Below, piece after piece: positions 1-8,562 of a DNA stretch of 64,000 nucleotides. The stretch is from Salipiger mangrovisoli (GTDB lineage Bacteria > Pseudomonadota > Alphaproteobacteria > Rhodobacterales > Rhodobacteraceae), in assembly GCF_015223355.1 (NCBI RefSeq), contig NZ_JADFFK010000007.1, forward strand, positions 62,001 through 126,000, read 5' to 3'. Under the pieces are notes generated by a model. The model searched no databases. It was given only the letters and a program-made list of their open reading frames with translations, and had not been told where the DNA came from. A program made the position numbers and the translations under genes. Positions within the stretch are counted from its first letter, which is position 1, and each line of letters starts with the position of its first letter.

Positions 1-543
1 CCGATCTCGGTCACCGTGAAGGGCTCGACTGGCTACTACTGCGCCGGGATGAATAAGCTTGCCACCGTGCATGTGACCGGCTCTGCCGGTCCGGGCGTGG
101 CCGAGAACATGATGTCCGGCGAGGTGATCATCGAGGGGGATGCCAGCCAATACGCCGGGGCCACCGGCCATGGCGGGCTGCTCAACATCAAGGGCAACGC
201 CAGTTCGCGCTGCGGCATCTCGATGAAGGGCATCGACATCGTCGTGCACGGCAACATCGGCCACATGTCCGCCTTCATGGCGCAGAAGGGCAATCTGGTC
301 GTTCTGGGCAATGCTGGCGATGCGCTGGGGGACAGCCTCTACGAGGCGCGGCTCTTCGTGCGCGGCGCGGTGAAATCTCTGGGCGCGGATTGCGTCGAGA
401 AGGAGATGCGCCCCGAGCACCTAGAGATCCTGCGCGGCCTGCTCGAACGCGCCGGGGCGGATGCCAAGCCCGAGGAGTTCAGGCGCTACGGCTCGGCGCG
501 CAATCTCTACCATTTCAACATCGACCACGCCGACGCCTACTGA
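1..543 (+). CDS. mgsB: N-methylglutamate synthase subunit B (GXGXG protein), 5' partial
   Basis: The reading frame is open from the left edge, so the true start lies outside the window; about 180 C-terminal residues are visible of an expected 220 or so. The Gly-rich repeats (GSAG, GHGG, GNAS, GNIGHM, GNAGDALG) are those of the GXGXG beta-helix that forms the C-terminal domain of the glutamate synthase large chain, here as a separate subunit (GlxC/MgsB type). With MgsA (amidotransferase, expected upstream) and MgsC it would make N-methylglutamate from gamma-glutamylmethylamide and 2-oxoglutarate. The stop overlaps the ribosome-binding site of the next gene, 10 bp upstream, so the two are co-transcribed. 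The family call is firm. The methylamine role comes from the gmaS and mgd neighbours. Confidence 0.85.
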   Translation, partial: PISVTVKGSTGYYCAGMNKLATVHVTGSAGPGVAENMMSGEVIIEGDASQYAGATGHGGLLNIKGNASSRCGISMKGIDIVVHGNIGHMSAFMAQKGNLVVLGNAGDALGDSLYEARLFVRGAVKSLGADCVEKEMRPEHLEILRGLLERAGADAKPEEFRRYGSARNLYHFNIDHADAY

Positions 544-553
544 GGAGCGGACC

Positions 554-1891
554 ATGGACAAGACACCCCAGACAACGCCCCAGACCGACCCGCGCCAATC
601 CTGGACCTTCTCGCGCGAGGTCAACTCCGAGATCCGCCGCGCGGCGGCGACCGGCATCTACGACATCCGCGGCGGCGGGGCGAAGCGCCGCGTGCCGCAT
701 TTCGACGACCTGCTGTTCCTCGGTGCCTCGATGAGCCGCTACCCGCTCGAGGGCTACCGCGAGAAGTGCGACACTTCGGTGGTGCTCGGCACGCGCTTTG
801 CCAAGAAGCCGATCGAGCTGAAGATCCCGATCACCATCGCCGGCATGTCCTTCGGCGCGCTCTCGGGCAACGCCAAGGAGGCGCTCGGCCGCGGCGCCAC
901 GCTCTCCGGCACCTCGACCACCACCGGCGACGGCGGCATGACCGAGGAAGAACGCGGGCATAGCGAAAAACTGGTCTACCAGTACCTGCCGAGCCGTTAC
1001 GGCATGAACCCGGACGACCTGCGCCGCGCCGATGCCATCGAGGTGGTCGTGGGGCAGGGCGCCAAGCCCGGCGGCGGCGGCATGCTGCTCGGCCAGAAGA
1101 TCACCGAGCGGGTTGCCGGGATGCGCGATCTGCCCGTGGGCATCGACCAGCGCTCGGCCTGCCGTCACCCGGACTGGACCGGGCCGGATGACCTCGAGAT
1201 CAAGATTCTCGAACTGCGCGAGATCACCGGCTGGGAAAAGCCGATCTACGTGAAGATCGGCGGCGCGCGCCCCTATTACGACACCGCGCTGGCGGTGAAG
1301 GCCGGGGCCGACGTGGTGGTGCTCGACGGCATGCAGGGCGGCACCGCCGCGACGCAGGACGTGTTCATCGAGCACGTCGGCCAGCCGACGCTGGCCTGCA
1401 TCCGCCCCGCGGTGCAGGCGCTGCAGGATCTGGGCATGCACCGCGAGGTGCAGCTGGTGGTCTCGGGCGGCATCCGCAGCGGCGCGGATGTGGCCAAGGC
1501 GCTGGCGCTCGGCGCGGATGCGGTGGCCATCGGCACCGCCGCGCTGATCGCGCTCGGCGACAACGATCCCAAGTGGGAAGATGAGTATCAAAAGCTCGGC
1601 ACCACCGCCGGGGCCTATGACGACTGGCACGAGGGCCGCGACCCGGCGGGCATCACCACGCAGGATCCGGCGCTGATGGCCCGGCTCGACCCGATCGCCG
1701 CGGGGCGGCGGCTGCGCAACTATCTCAACGTGATGACCCTCGAGTGCCAGACCATCGCGCGGGCCTGCGGCAAGAGCCATGTGCACAATCTCGAGCCGGA
1801 AGACCTTTGCGCGCTGACGATGGAGGCCGCCGCCATGGCGCAGGTGCCGCTTGCCGGGACAAACTGGTGGCCGGGCAAGGGTGGCTTCTGA
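554..1891 (+). CDS. mgsC: N-methylglutamate synthase subunit C (FMN-binding glutamate synthase domain)
   Basis: A 445-residue protein of the stand-alone FMN-binding glutamate synthase family (GlxD/MgsC). Visible hallmarks are the Gly-rich loop PGGGGMLLG, the segment DGMQGGTAATQ and the phosphate-binding VSGGIRSG. A Cys-containing segment near residue 405 (ECQ..ARACGKSH) may correspond to the iron-sulfur site of glutamate synthases. I chose the ATG at 554 because a GAGGAG element ends five bases before it; the frame is open further upstream, but the extra residues overlap mgsB. It is the catalytic subunit of the N-methylglutamate synthase complex, which transfers methylamine nitrogen from gamma-glutamylmethylamide to 2-oxoglutarate. 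A bare glxD label (glutamate synthase-like) would be less specific. Confidence 0.87.
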   Translation: MDKTPQTTPQTDPRQSWTFSREVNSEIRRAAATGIYDIRGGGAKRRVPHFDDLLFLGASMSRYPLEGYREKCDTSVVLGTRFAKKPIELKIPITIAGMSFGALSGNAKEALGRGATLSGTSTTTGDGGMTEEERGHSEKLVYQYLPSRYGMNPDDLRRADAIEVVVGQGAKPGGGGMLLGQKITERVAGMRDLPVGIDQRSACRHPDWTGPDDLEIKILELREITGWEKPIYVKIGGARPYYDTALAVKAGADVVVLDGMQGGTAATQDVFIEHVGQPTLACIRPAVQALQDLGMHREVQLVVSGGIRSGADVAKALALGADAVAIGTAALIALGDNDPKWEDEYQKLGTTAGAYDDWHEGRDPAGITTQDPALMARLDPIAAGRRLRNYLNVMTLECQTIARACGKSHVHNLEPEDLCALTMEAAAMAQVPLAGTNWWPGKGGF

Positions 1892-1968
1892 CGGGCCGAC
1901 ACCTGGACGCAAACCGGCGAGGGCGGCCAACGCCCCGCCGATACCCACAGGGAATGAAAGGGACCTCC

Positions 1969-3273
1969 ATGGCTGATCTGGCCGAATTCGCCCGTGCGCG
2001 CGGCGTGAAGTACTTCATGATCTCCTATACCGACCTCTTCGGCGGGCAGCGTGCCAAGCTGGTACCGGCGCAGGCGATCGCGGACATGCAGGAGGATGGT
2101 GCCGGTTTCGCGGGTTTTGCCACATGGCTCGACCTCACCCCAGCGCATCCGGACATGCTCGCCGTGCCCGACGCGGAGGCCGCGATCCAGCTGCCGTGGA
2201 AGCCCGAGGTCGCCTGGGTGCCCGCCAATTGCGTGATGGAAGGCGAGGATGTCGAGCAGGCACCGCGCAACGTGCTGCGCAAGCTGGTGGCCGAGGCGGC
2301 CTCGGAAGGGCTGCGGGTGAAGACCGGGATCGAGGCCGAGTTCTTCCTGCTGACCCCCGAGGGCGAGCAGATCTCCGACCCCTTCGATACCGCCGAGAAA
2401 CCCTGCTACGACCAGCAGGCGGTGATGCGCCGCTACGACGTGATCGCCGAGATCTGCAACTACATGCTGGAGCTGGGCTGGGGCCCGTACCAGAACGACC
2501 ACGAGGATGCCAACGGCCAGTTCGAGATGAACTGGGAGTTCGCCGACGCGCTCACCACCGCCGATCGCCACAGCTTCTTCAAGTTCATGGTGAAATCCGT
2601 CGCCGAAAACCACGGGCTGCGCGCCACCTTCATGCCGAAACCCATCGAGGGGCTGACCGGCAACGGCTGCCACGCGCATATCTCGGTCTGGGATGCCGAG
2701 GGCAAGGTCAACGCCTTTGCCGACAAGGACAAGGAACTGGGCCTGTCGGATCAGGGCCGGCACTTCCTTGGCGGCATCATGAAGCATGCCGAGGCGCTGG
2801 CGGCGATCACCAATCCCACGGTGAACAGCTACAAGCGGATCAACGCGCCGCGCACCATGTCGGGCGCGACCTGGGCGCCCAATACCGTCACCTGGACCGG
2901 CAACAACCGCACTCACATGGTGCGCGTGCCCGGCCCCGGACGCTTCGAGCTGCGCCTGCCCGACGGCGCGGTGAACCCCTACCTGCTGCAGGCGGTGATC
3001 ATCGCAGCGGGCCTGTCCGGCATCCGCTCCAAGGCCGATCCGGGCAAGCGCCACGATATCGACATGTACGCCGAGGGCCACTTGGTGACGGATGCGCCGC
3101 GCTTGCCGCTCAACCTGCTGGATGCCATCCGCGCCTATGACGCCGATGCCGAGCTGAAGGGCATGATGGGCGACGCCTTCTCGGCGTCCTACAGCAAGAT
3201 GAAGATGCAGGAGTGGACCTCCTTCGTCTCGCATTTCTCCCGCTGGGAACGCGACAACACGCTCGACATCTGA
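1969..3273 (+). CDS. gmaS: gamma-glutamylmethylamide synthetase
   Basis: A 434-residue member of the glutamine synthetase superfamily. The metal and substrate segments are in order: GIEAEFFLL (Glu ligands), NDHEDANGQFE, NGCHAHIS (catalytic-domain His) and the C-terminal R-F-E-L-R strand (GRFELRLPD). In the N-methylglutamate pathway GmaS ligates methylamine to glutamate with ATP. Ordinary glutamine synthetase is the alternative, but its position between mgsC and mgdA matches the methylamine clusters of marine roseobacters. I used the ATG at 1969, preceded by AAAGGG at good spacing; an in-frame ATG at 1954 is possible. The 77-bp gap after mgsC contains no obvious terminator. Confidence 0.88.
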   Translation: MADLAEFARARGVKYFMISYTDLFGGQRAKLVPAQAIADMQEDGAGFAGFATWLDLTPAHPDMLAVPDAEAAIQLPWKPEVAWVPANCVMEGEDVEQAPRNVLRKLVAEAASEGLRVKTGIEAEFFLLTPEGEQISDPFDTAEKPCYDQQAVMRRYDVIAEICNYMLELGWGPYQNDHEDANGQFEMNWEFADALTTADRHSFFKFMVKSVAENHGLRATFMPKPIEGLTGNGCHAHISVWDAEGKVNAFADKDKELGLSDQGRHFLGGIMKHAEALAAITNPTVNSYKRINAPRTMSGATWAPNTVTWTGNNRTHMVRVPGPGRFELRLPDGAVNPYLLQAVIIAAGLSGIRSKADPGKRHDIDMYAEGHLVTDAPRLPLNLLDAIRAYDADAELKGMMGDAFSASYSKMKMQEWTSFVSHFSRWERDNTLDI

Positions 3274-3302
3274 CCCATCTCCCATTGCACGAGAGCAGAG
3301 CC

Positions 3303-4553
3303 ATGCATTTCTCCGGCCTCCGGGTCATCAAGGAAGCCCTCACCGGGCACAGGGGTTGGAAACCGCTCTGGCGCGATCCCGAGCCCAAGCCGGCCTATGA
3401 CTTCGTCATCGTGGGCGGCGGCGGGCACGGGCTCGCCACCGCCTTCTACCTCGCGAAGACCTTCGGTCAGGCGAAGGTGGCGGTGCTGGAGAAGGGCTGG
3501 CTCGGCTCGGGCAACATCGGGCGCAACACCACGATCATCCGCTCGAACTACCTGCTGCCCGGCAACGAGCCCTTCTACGAGTTCTCGATGAAGCTCTGGG
3601 AGACGCTCGAGCAGGAGACCAACTTCAACTCGATGGTCAGCCAGCGCGGGATCATCAACCTCTACCACTCCGACGCGCAGCGCGATGCCTACCGGCGGCG
3701 CGGCAACGCCATGCTGCTGGCCGGGGCGGACGCGCAGCTGCTGGGGCCCGAGGAACTGCGCGCGCGGCTGCCCTATCTCAACTTCGACAACGCCCGTTTC
3801 CCGATCAAGGGTGGCCTACTGCAGGCGCGCGCCGGCACCGCCCGGCATGACGGCGTCGCCTGGGGCTACGCGCGCGGCGCCGACATGCGCGGCGTCGACA
3901 TCCTCCAGAACTGCGAGGTCACCGGTTTCCGCATCGAGGGCGGCGCAGTCAGGGGCGTCGAGACCACGCGCGGCTACATCGGTGCGGGCAAGGTCGGCGT
4001 GGCGGTGGCGGGCTCGTCCAGCCGGGTCATGCAGATGGCCGGGATGCGCCTGCCGATCGAGAGCCACGTGCTGCAGGCCTTCGTCAGCGAGGGGCTGAAG
4101 CCGCTCATCGACACGGTGATCACCTTCGGCGCCGGGCATTTCTACATCAGCCAGTCCGACAAGGGCGGGCTGGTCTTCGGCGGTGACATCGACGGCTACA
4201 ATTCCTACGCGCAGCGCGGCAACCTGCCGGTGGTCGAGGACGTGGCCGAGGGCGGCATGGCCCTCATGCCGATGATCGGTCGGGCGCGGCTGCTGCGCAG
4301 CTGGGGCGGCATCATGGACATGTCGATGGACGGCTCGCCGATCATCGACGCGACGCCGGTGGACGGGCTCTACCTCAACGCCGGCTGGTGCTACGGCGGA
4401 TTCAAGGCGACGCCGGCCTCGGGCTACGCCTTTGCCCATCTTCTGGCCACCGGCCGCCCGCATGAGACTGCAAGGGCCTACCGGCTCGACCGCTTCGCGC
4501 GCGGGCATCTCATCGACGAAAAGGGCGCGGGCGCCCAGCCGAACCTGCACTGA
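3303..4553 (+). CDS. mgdA: N-methylglutamate dehydrogenase subunit A (sarcosine oxidase beta-like)
   Basis: A 416-residue FAD-dependent amine oxidase of the DAO/sarcosine oxidase beta family. The FAD-binding GGGGHGLATAFYLA follows a beta strand near residue 35; the GSGNIGRNTTIIRSNY segment resembles the covalent-FMN/FAD region of SoxB, and a C-terminal flavin loop reads GWCYGGFKATPASG. It would hold the catalytic flavin that oxidises N-methylglutamate to glutamate and formaldehyde. The start at 3303 lies 29 bp after the gmaS stop. Sarcosine oxidase subunit beta is the generic alternative; the presence of gmaS and mgs makes the N-methylglutamate role more likely. Confidence 0.85.
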   Translation: MHFSGLRVIKEALTGHRGWKPLWRDPEPKPAYDFVIVGGGGHGLATAFYLAKTFGQAKVAVLEKGWLGSGNIGRNTTIIRSNYLLPGNEPFYEFSMKLWETLEQETNFNSMVSQRGIINLYHSDAQRDAYRRRGNAMLLAGADAQLLGPEELRARLPYLNFDNARFPIKGGLLQARAGTARHDGVAWGYARGADMRGVDILQNCEVTGFRIEGGAVRGVETTRGYIGAGKVGVAVAGSSSRVMQMAGMRLPIESHVLQAFVSEGLKPLIDTVITFGAGHFYISQSDKGGLVFGGDIDGYNSYAQRGNLPVVEDVAEGGMALMPMIGRARLLRSWGGIMDMSMDGSPIIDATPVDGLYLNAGWCYGGFKATPASGYAFAHLLATGRPHETARAYRLDRFARGHLIDEKGAGAQPNLH

Positions 4554-4639
4554 GGCCCACTCATGCGTGCCGCCCATATCCACCCGCTCGCCCCGCGTCA
4601 CGCCGGGCGGCCCCACAACGCTTCACCGGACAGGCCCCA

Positions 4640-4930
4640 ATGCTGATCCCGCACCCGCTTCTTGGCCTGCGCGACGCGCAGGAATTCACCTACCTCGGCG
4701 ACGCCGCGCTGCTGGACCGCCCCTCGCCCGAGGGGGAGGGCGCCGAGGCCGCCTTCTGCGACTACGTCTTCCTGAGGGGCAACCCGGCGGGCGTGCACCG
4801 CGAACTGTGGTTCCACGAACACGGCGACCGTTCCTGGCTGGTGGTGACCCGCAACACGCTGACCCATGAAATCCTCGGGGCCGAACTGGCGTCGGAGGTG
4901 GCAAAGGCCCTGAGGGGAGCCGCCGAATGA
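4640..4930 (+). CDS. mgdB: N-methylglutamate dehydrogenase subunit B (sarcosine oxidase delta-like)
   Basis: A 96-residue SoxD-family small subunit, recognisable from EFTYLGDA, the NPAGVHRELW block and RNTLTHEIL. The usual SoxD zinc ligands are mostly missing: the N-terminal C-P-x-C is HPLL here, and the Cys normally in the HGCGRW segment is Asp (HEHGDRSW), although the His residues stay. It therefore probably binds no structural zinc, or uses other ligands. It overlaps mgdC by ATGA, so the two are translationally coupled. The ribosome-binding site is weak. The 86 bp before it contain no gene. Confidence 0.8.
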   Translation: MLIPHPLLGLRDAQEFTYLGDAALLDRPSPEGEGAEAAFCDYVFLRGNPAGVHRELWFHEHGDRSWLVVTRNTLTHEILGAELASEVAKALRGAAE

Positions 4931-7872
4931 CCCGCATCCCCGGCGGCCTGATCGACCGCAGCCAGACGCTTACCTTCAGCTTCAACGGCAGAAGCTACAC
5001 CGGCCACCCCGGCGACACGCTGGCCTCGGCACTGCTGGCGAACGGCGTGCGCCTGATGGGCCGCAGTTTCAAGTACCACCGCCCGCGCGGGCCGGTCTCG
5101 GCGGGCTCCGAAGAACCCAACGCCCTCGTCACCCTGCGCAGCGGGGCCCGCGCCGAGCCCAACACCCGCGCCACCGTGGCCGAGCTCTACGAGGGGCTCA
5201 CCGCGCGCAGCCAGAACCACGTCGGCCCGCTCGGTTTCGACGCACTGGCGGTGAACGATCTGCTCTCGCCCTTCTTTGCGGCGGGCTTTTACTACAAGAC
5301 CTTCATGTGGCCCCGCGCCTTCTGGGAAAAGCTCTACGAGCCGATGATCCGCCGCGCGGCGGGTCTCGGCGCGCTCTCGGGCGAGGCCGATCCCGACGCG
5401 TACGACCGCGGCTACCTGCACTGCGACCTCTTGGTCATCGGCGCAGGTGCGGCGGGGCTGTCGGCGGCGCTGACCGCCGCCCGCGCCGGTGCGCAGGTGG
5501 TGCTGGCCGACGAGGACTTCCGCCTCGGCGGTCGCCTGCTGGCCGAGAGCGATCCGCTGGACGAGGCCCCGGCACCCGACTGGGTGGCGGCCGTGGACGC
5601 GGAACTGCGCGCCCTGCCGAACGTGCGCATCCTCTCCCGCACCACGGTCTTCGGCGCCTATGATCATGGCATCTTTGGTGCCGTGGAGCGCGTCGCCGAT
5701 CACCTGCCCGAACCGGGGGCGCTGGTGCGCCAGACGCTCTGGCGGATCACCGCGAAACGCAGCGTGCTGGCGGCGGGCGCGACCGAGCGGCACATCCCCT
5801 TTGCCGCCAACGACCGCCCCGGCATCCTGCTGGCGGGCGCCCTGCGCGCCTACGCCAACCGCTGGGCGGCGCTGCCCGTGGCAAGGCCGCAGGACCGGAT
5901 CGCGGTCTTCACCAACAACGACGACGGCCACCGCACCGCGCTGGATCTGCTGGCAAAGGGTGCCAACCTGCTCGGCGTGATCGACCCGCGTGTGGATGCC
6001 CCGCGCTTCGGCGACTACCAGCTTTTTGCCGGGGCGCAGGTCACCGGCACACACGGGCGGCTGGGATTGAGTTCGATCGAGATCACCCGTGACGGCCGCG
6101 CCGACTGGCTCGAATGCCATGCGCTTGGCGTCTCGGGCGGCTGGAACCCCAACCTGCATCTCGCCTCGCACCACCGCGGACGCCCGGTCTGGAACGAGGA
6201 GCTTCTGGCCTTCGTGCCGGGCGAGGGCGGGCCGCGGGGCCTCATCCCCGCCGGTGCCTGTGCCGGGCGTGGCTCGACCTCTGCCGCGCTCAAGGATGGC
6301 GCGCGGGCGGCGCAGGCGGCCCTGTCGGAGCTTGGGATCAGCGCGGCGCTCCCCCGCCTGCCTGGGGCCGAAGACAAGCCCCTGCGCCAGTCTGCCTTCT
6401 GGCACGTGTCCGGCAAGGCGCGCGCCTGGGTAGACTTCCAGAACGACGTGACCGTCAAGGACATCGCGCTGGCCCACAAGGAGAACATGCGCCCCGTCGA
6501 GCACCTGAAGCGCTGGACCACGCTCGGCATGGCCACGGACCAGGGCAAGACCGCCAATGTCACGGCGCTCGCGGTGATGGCCGAGCTGACCGGCAAGAGC
6601 GTTGCCGAAACCGGAACCACCATCTTCCGCCCGCCCTATACCGGCGTCTCGCTCTCGGTCCTCGGCGGCGGCGACACGGGCAAGGACTTCCGCCCGACAC
6701 GCCTGACCCCGACCCACCATTGGGCCGAGGCACAGGGCGCGGCCTTCACCGAGGTCGGACCGTGGTTGCGGGCGCAGTATTTCCCGCGCCCCGGCGAAAC
6801 CCATTGGCGCGAAAGCGTCGATCGCGAGGCGACGGCCGTGCGCAGCGCCGTCGGCCTCTGCGACGTGACGACGCTGGGCAAGATCGACGTGCAGGGCAGC
6901 AATGCCGGGGAGTTCCTCGACCGGGTCTATTCCAACATGATGGGCACGCTGAAGGTCGGCCGAGTCCGCTACGGGCTGATGCTGCGCGAGGATGGGCATC
7001 TCTACGACGACGGCACCTGCGCGCGGATGGCCGAGGATCACTACGTGGTCACCACCACCACCGGCAACGCCGGGCTGGTCTACCGCAACATGGAGTTCGC
7101 GCGGCAGTGCCTCTGGCCGGAGCTCGACGTGCAGATCCTCTCGACCACCGATGCCTGGGCGCAAATCGCCGTGGCAGGGCCGCGCTCGCGCGAGCTGCTG
7201 TCGCGGATCGTGGACGGGTTCGACCTGTCGAACGCGGCCTTCCCCTTCATGGCCTGCGCCTCGCTCACCGTCTGCGGGGGCTTGCGCGCGCGGATCTTCC
7301 GCATCTCCTTCTCCGGCGAGCTGGCCTATGAGATCGCCGTGCCCGCCCGCTACGGCGCGGCGCTGATGCAGCGGCTGATGGAGCAGGGGGCCGACCTCGG
7401 CGTCACCCCCTATGGCACCGAGGCGCTCGGCGTGCTACGCATCGAGAAGGGCCACGCGGCGGGGGCCGAGCTGAACGGTCAGACCACCGCGGCGATGCTC
7501 GGGCTCGGCCGGATGGTCTCGGACAAGAAGGATTCGATCGGCGCGGTCATGTCGCGACGCGAGGGGCTGGCCGGAGACCGCCGCCGCCTTGTCGGGCTGC
7601 TGCCCGAGGACCCGAACGTCCCGGTGGTTCCCGGATCACATCTCTTCACGCCGGGCGCGCCGCAGGACATGGCCCATGACCAGGGCTGGATCACCTCGGC
7701 CTGCGTCTCGCCGCATGTCGGCAGGTCCATCGGTCTGGGGGTGCTCGAGGACGGCGATTGCCGCATCGGCGAGCTCATTCTCGCCGTCAACCCGCTCGAG
7801 GGCACGAAGGCCGCGCTGCGGGTCGTGCCGCCGCATTTCGTCGATCCCGAAGGAGCGCGCCTGCGTGACTGA
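4927..7872 (+). CDS. mgdC: N-methylglutamate dehydrogenase subunit C (sarcosine oxidase alpha-like)
   Basis: A 981-residue SoxA-family protein. The domains in order are: an N-terminal Fer2_4-type beta-grasp domain (about residues 15-100) without cluster cysteines, as is usual here; an NAD/FAD-binding domain starting at about residue 170 (VIGAGAAGLSAA); a second nucleotide-binding region; and a C-terminal GcvT-like aminomethyltransferase domain (about 600-975), which in this family passes the one-carbon unit to tetrahydrofolate. Length is normal for the family. It overlaps mgdB at the start (ATGA) and mgdD by 8 nt at the end, as expected for subunits of one complex. The sarcosine oxidase alpha-subunit label is equivalent at family level. 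Confidence 0.87.
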   Translation: MTRIPGGLIDRSQTLTFSFNGRSYTGHPGDTLASALLANGVRLMGRSFKYHRPRGPVSAGSEEPNALVTLRSGARAEPNTRATVAELYEGLTARSQNHVGPLGFDALAVNDLLSPFFAAGFYYKTFMWPRAFWEKLYEPMIRRAAGLGALSGEADPDAYDRGYLHCDLLVIGAGAAGLSAALTAARAGAQVVLADEDFRLGGRLLAESDPLDEAPAPDWVAAVDAELRALPNVRILSRTTVFGAYDHGIFGAVERVADHLPEPGALVRQTLWRITAKRSVLAAGATERHIPFAANDRPGILLAGALRAYANRWAALPVARPQDRIAVFTNNDDGHRTALDLLAKGANLLGVIDPRVDAPRFGDYQLFAGAQVTGTHGRLGLSSIEITRDGRADWLECHALGVSGGWNPNLHLASHHRGRPVWNEELLAFVPGEGGPRGLIPAGACAGRGSTSAALKDGARAAQAALSELGISAALPRLPGAEDKPLRQSAFWHVSGKARAWVDFQNDVTVKDIALAHKENMRPVEHLKRWTTLGMATDQGKTANVTALAVMAELTGKSVAETGTTIFRPPYTGVSLSVLGGGDTGKDFRPTRLTPTHHWAEAQGAAFTEVGPWLRAQYFPRPGETHWRESVDREATAVRSAVGLCDVTTLGKIDVQGSNAGEFLDRVYSNMMGTLKVGRVRYGLMLREDGHLYDDGTCARMAEDHYVVTTTTGNAGLVYRNMEFARQCLWPELDVQILSTTDAWAQIAVAGPRSRELLSRIVDGFDLSNAAFPFMACASLTVCGGLRARIFRISFSGELAYEIAVPARYGAALMQRLMEQGADLGVTPYGTEALGVLRIEKGHAAGAELNGQTTAAMLGLGRMVSDKKDSIGAVMSRREGLAGDRRRLVGLLPEDPNVPVVPGSHLFTPGAPQDMAHDQGWITSACVSPHVGRSIGLGVLEDGDCRIGELILAVNPLEGTKAALRVVPPHFVDPEGARLRD

Positions 7873-8419
7873 CCTCATTCCCCTCACCGTCTTCGGCGCC
7901 GAGACGCCGCGCCAGACCGCGCCAGGCGCGCTTGCCCTGGCCGAGCGTCCGGACATCGCCATCGCCTCGCTGGCCCTGCGCCGCGGCACCGCCGGGGCCG
8001 CGCCCTTCGGTCTCCTGCTGCCCGGCCCCGGTGGCCTGGCGGCGGCGCAGGCCCACCTCGCCTTCTGGACCGGCGCGGGCCAGTGGATGGTCCTCGCCGA
8101 GGGGTTGGCGGACACGGATTTCGCTGCGGCGCTGCGCGATGCCGCGCCCGGATGCTCGGTGACCGAGCAGACCGACGGCTGGACCGTGGTGGATGTCACG
8201 GCCCCCGAGCCGCTGATCGCGCGGCTCCTCGAGCGTCTGGTCAACCTGCCGCCCGAGGCCCTCGCGCCGGGCCGCGCCACGCGCTGCCAGATGCACCACC
8301 TGCCGGTACATGCGCTCCGGCTGTCGTCGTCCCGGCTCCGGCTGCTTGCCATGCGCTCTGCCACCGCCAGCCTGTGGCATGCGCTCGAAACGGCGGGACA
8401 ACGGCTGGCACTGCCCTGA
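7865..8419 (+). CDS. mgdD: N-methylglutamate dehydrogenase subunit D (sarcosine oxidase gamma-like)
   Basis: A 184-residue protein of the SoxG type, supported by its place as the last gene of the beta-delta-alpha-gamma order and by segments such as WTVVDVTAP and LVNLPPEALAPG. It starts with GTG inside the end of mgdC; an AAGGAG element sits nine bases upstream, which decides this start. SoxG-like subunits diverge quickly and structurally support the complex without a known active site. It closes the methylamine operon; hairpins follow at 8458-8487. Confidence 0.8.
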   Translation: MTDLIPLTVFGAETPRQTAPGALALAERPDIAIASLALRRGTAGAAPFGLLLPGPGGLAAAQAHLAFWTGAGQWMVLAEGLADTDFAAALRDAAPGCSVTEQTDGWTVVDVTAPEPLIARLLERLVNLPPEALAPGRATRCQMHHLPVHALRLSSSRLRLLAMRSATASLWHALETAGQRLALP

Positions 8420-8457
8420 CGCGGCGCTTTCTTCTAGGTCCAAGTATCCCCGGGGGA

Positions 8458-8487
8458 GGCCGCGCAGCGGCCGGGGGCGGAGCCCCC
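8458..8487. repeat. Tandem GC hairpins between convergent genes
   Basis: Two adjacent perfect stem-loops: GGCCGC-GCA-GCGGCC (8458-8472) and GGGGGC-GGA-GCCCCC (8473-8487). They lie between the ends of mgdD (+) and ilvD (-). No U-tract follows on either strand, so they may protect 3' ends or be a dispersed intergenic repeat rather than act as classical terminators. Confidence 0.6.
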
Positions 8488-8510
8488 TCGGCGCGCTCCC
8501 GCAAACGCGA

Positions 8511-8537
8511 ACCGGCCACCCCGTCGGGATGGCCGGT
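8511..8537 (-). terminator. Probable rho-independent terminator of ilvD
   Basis: A perfect 8-bp stem ACCGGCCA/TGGCCGGT encloses an 11-nt loop that itself contains a CCC/GGG pair. It lies 26 bp past the ilvD stop, and read on the minus strand a short T-containing stretch follows. The tail is weak, so termination strength is uncertain. Confidence 0.6.
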
Positions 8538-8562
8538 GCAGCTTTCCTGGACCGGGCGGCGC

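Noticed and set aside
4762-7164. Open minus-strand frame of 800 codons
   Set aside because: Antisense to mgdC, which has clear domains and overlaps with its neighbours.
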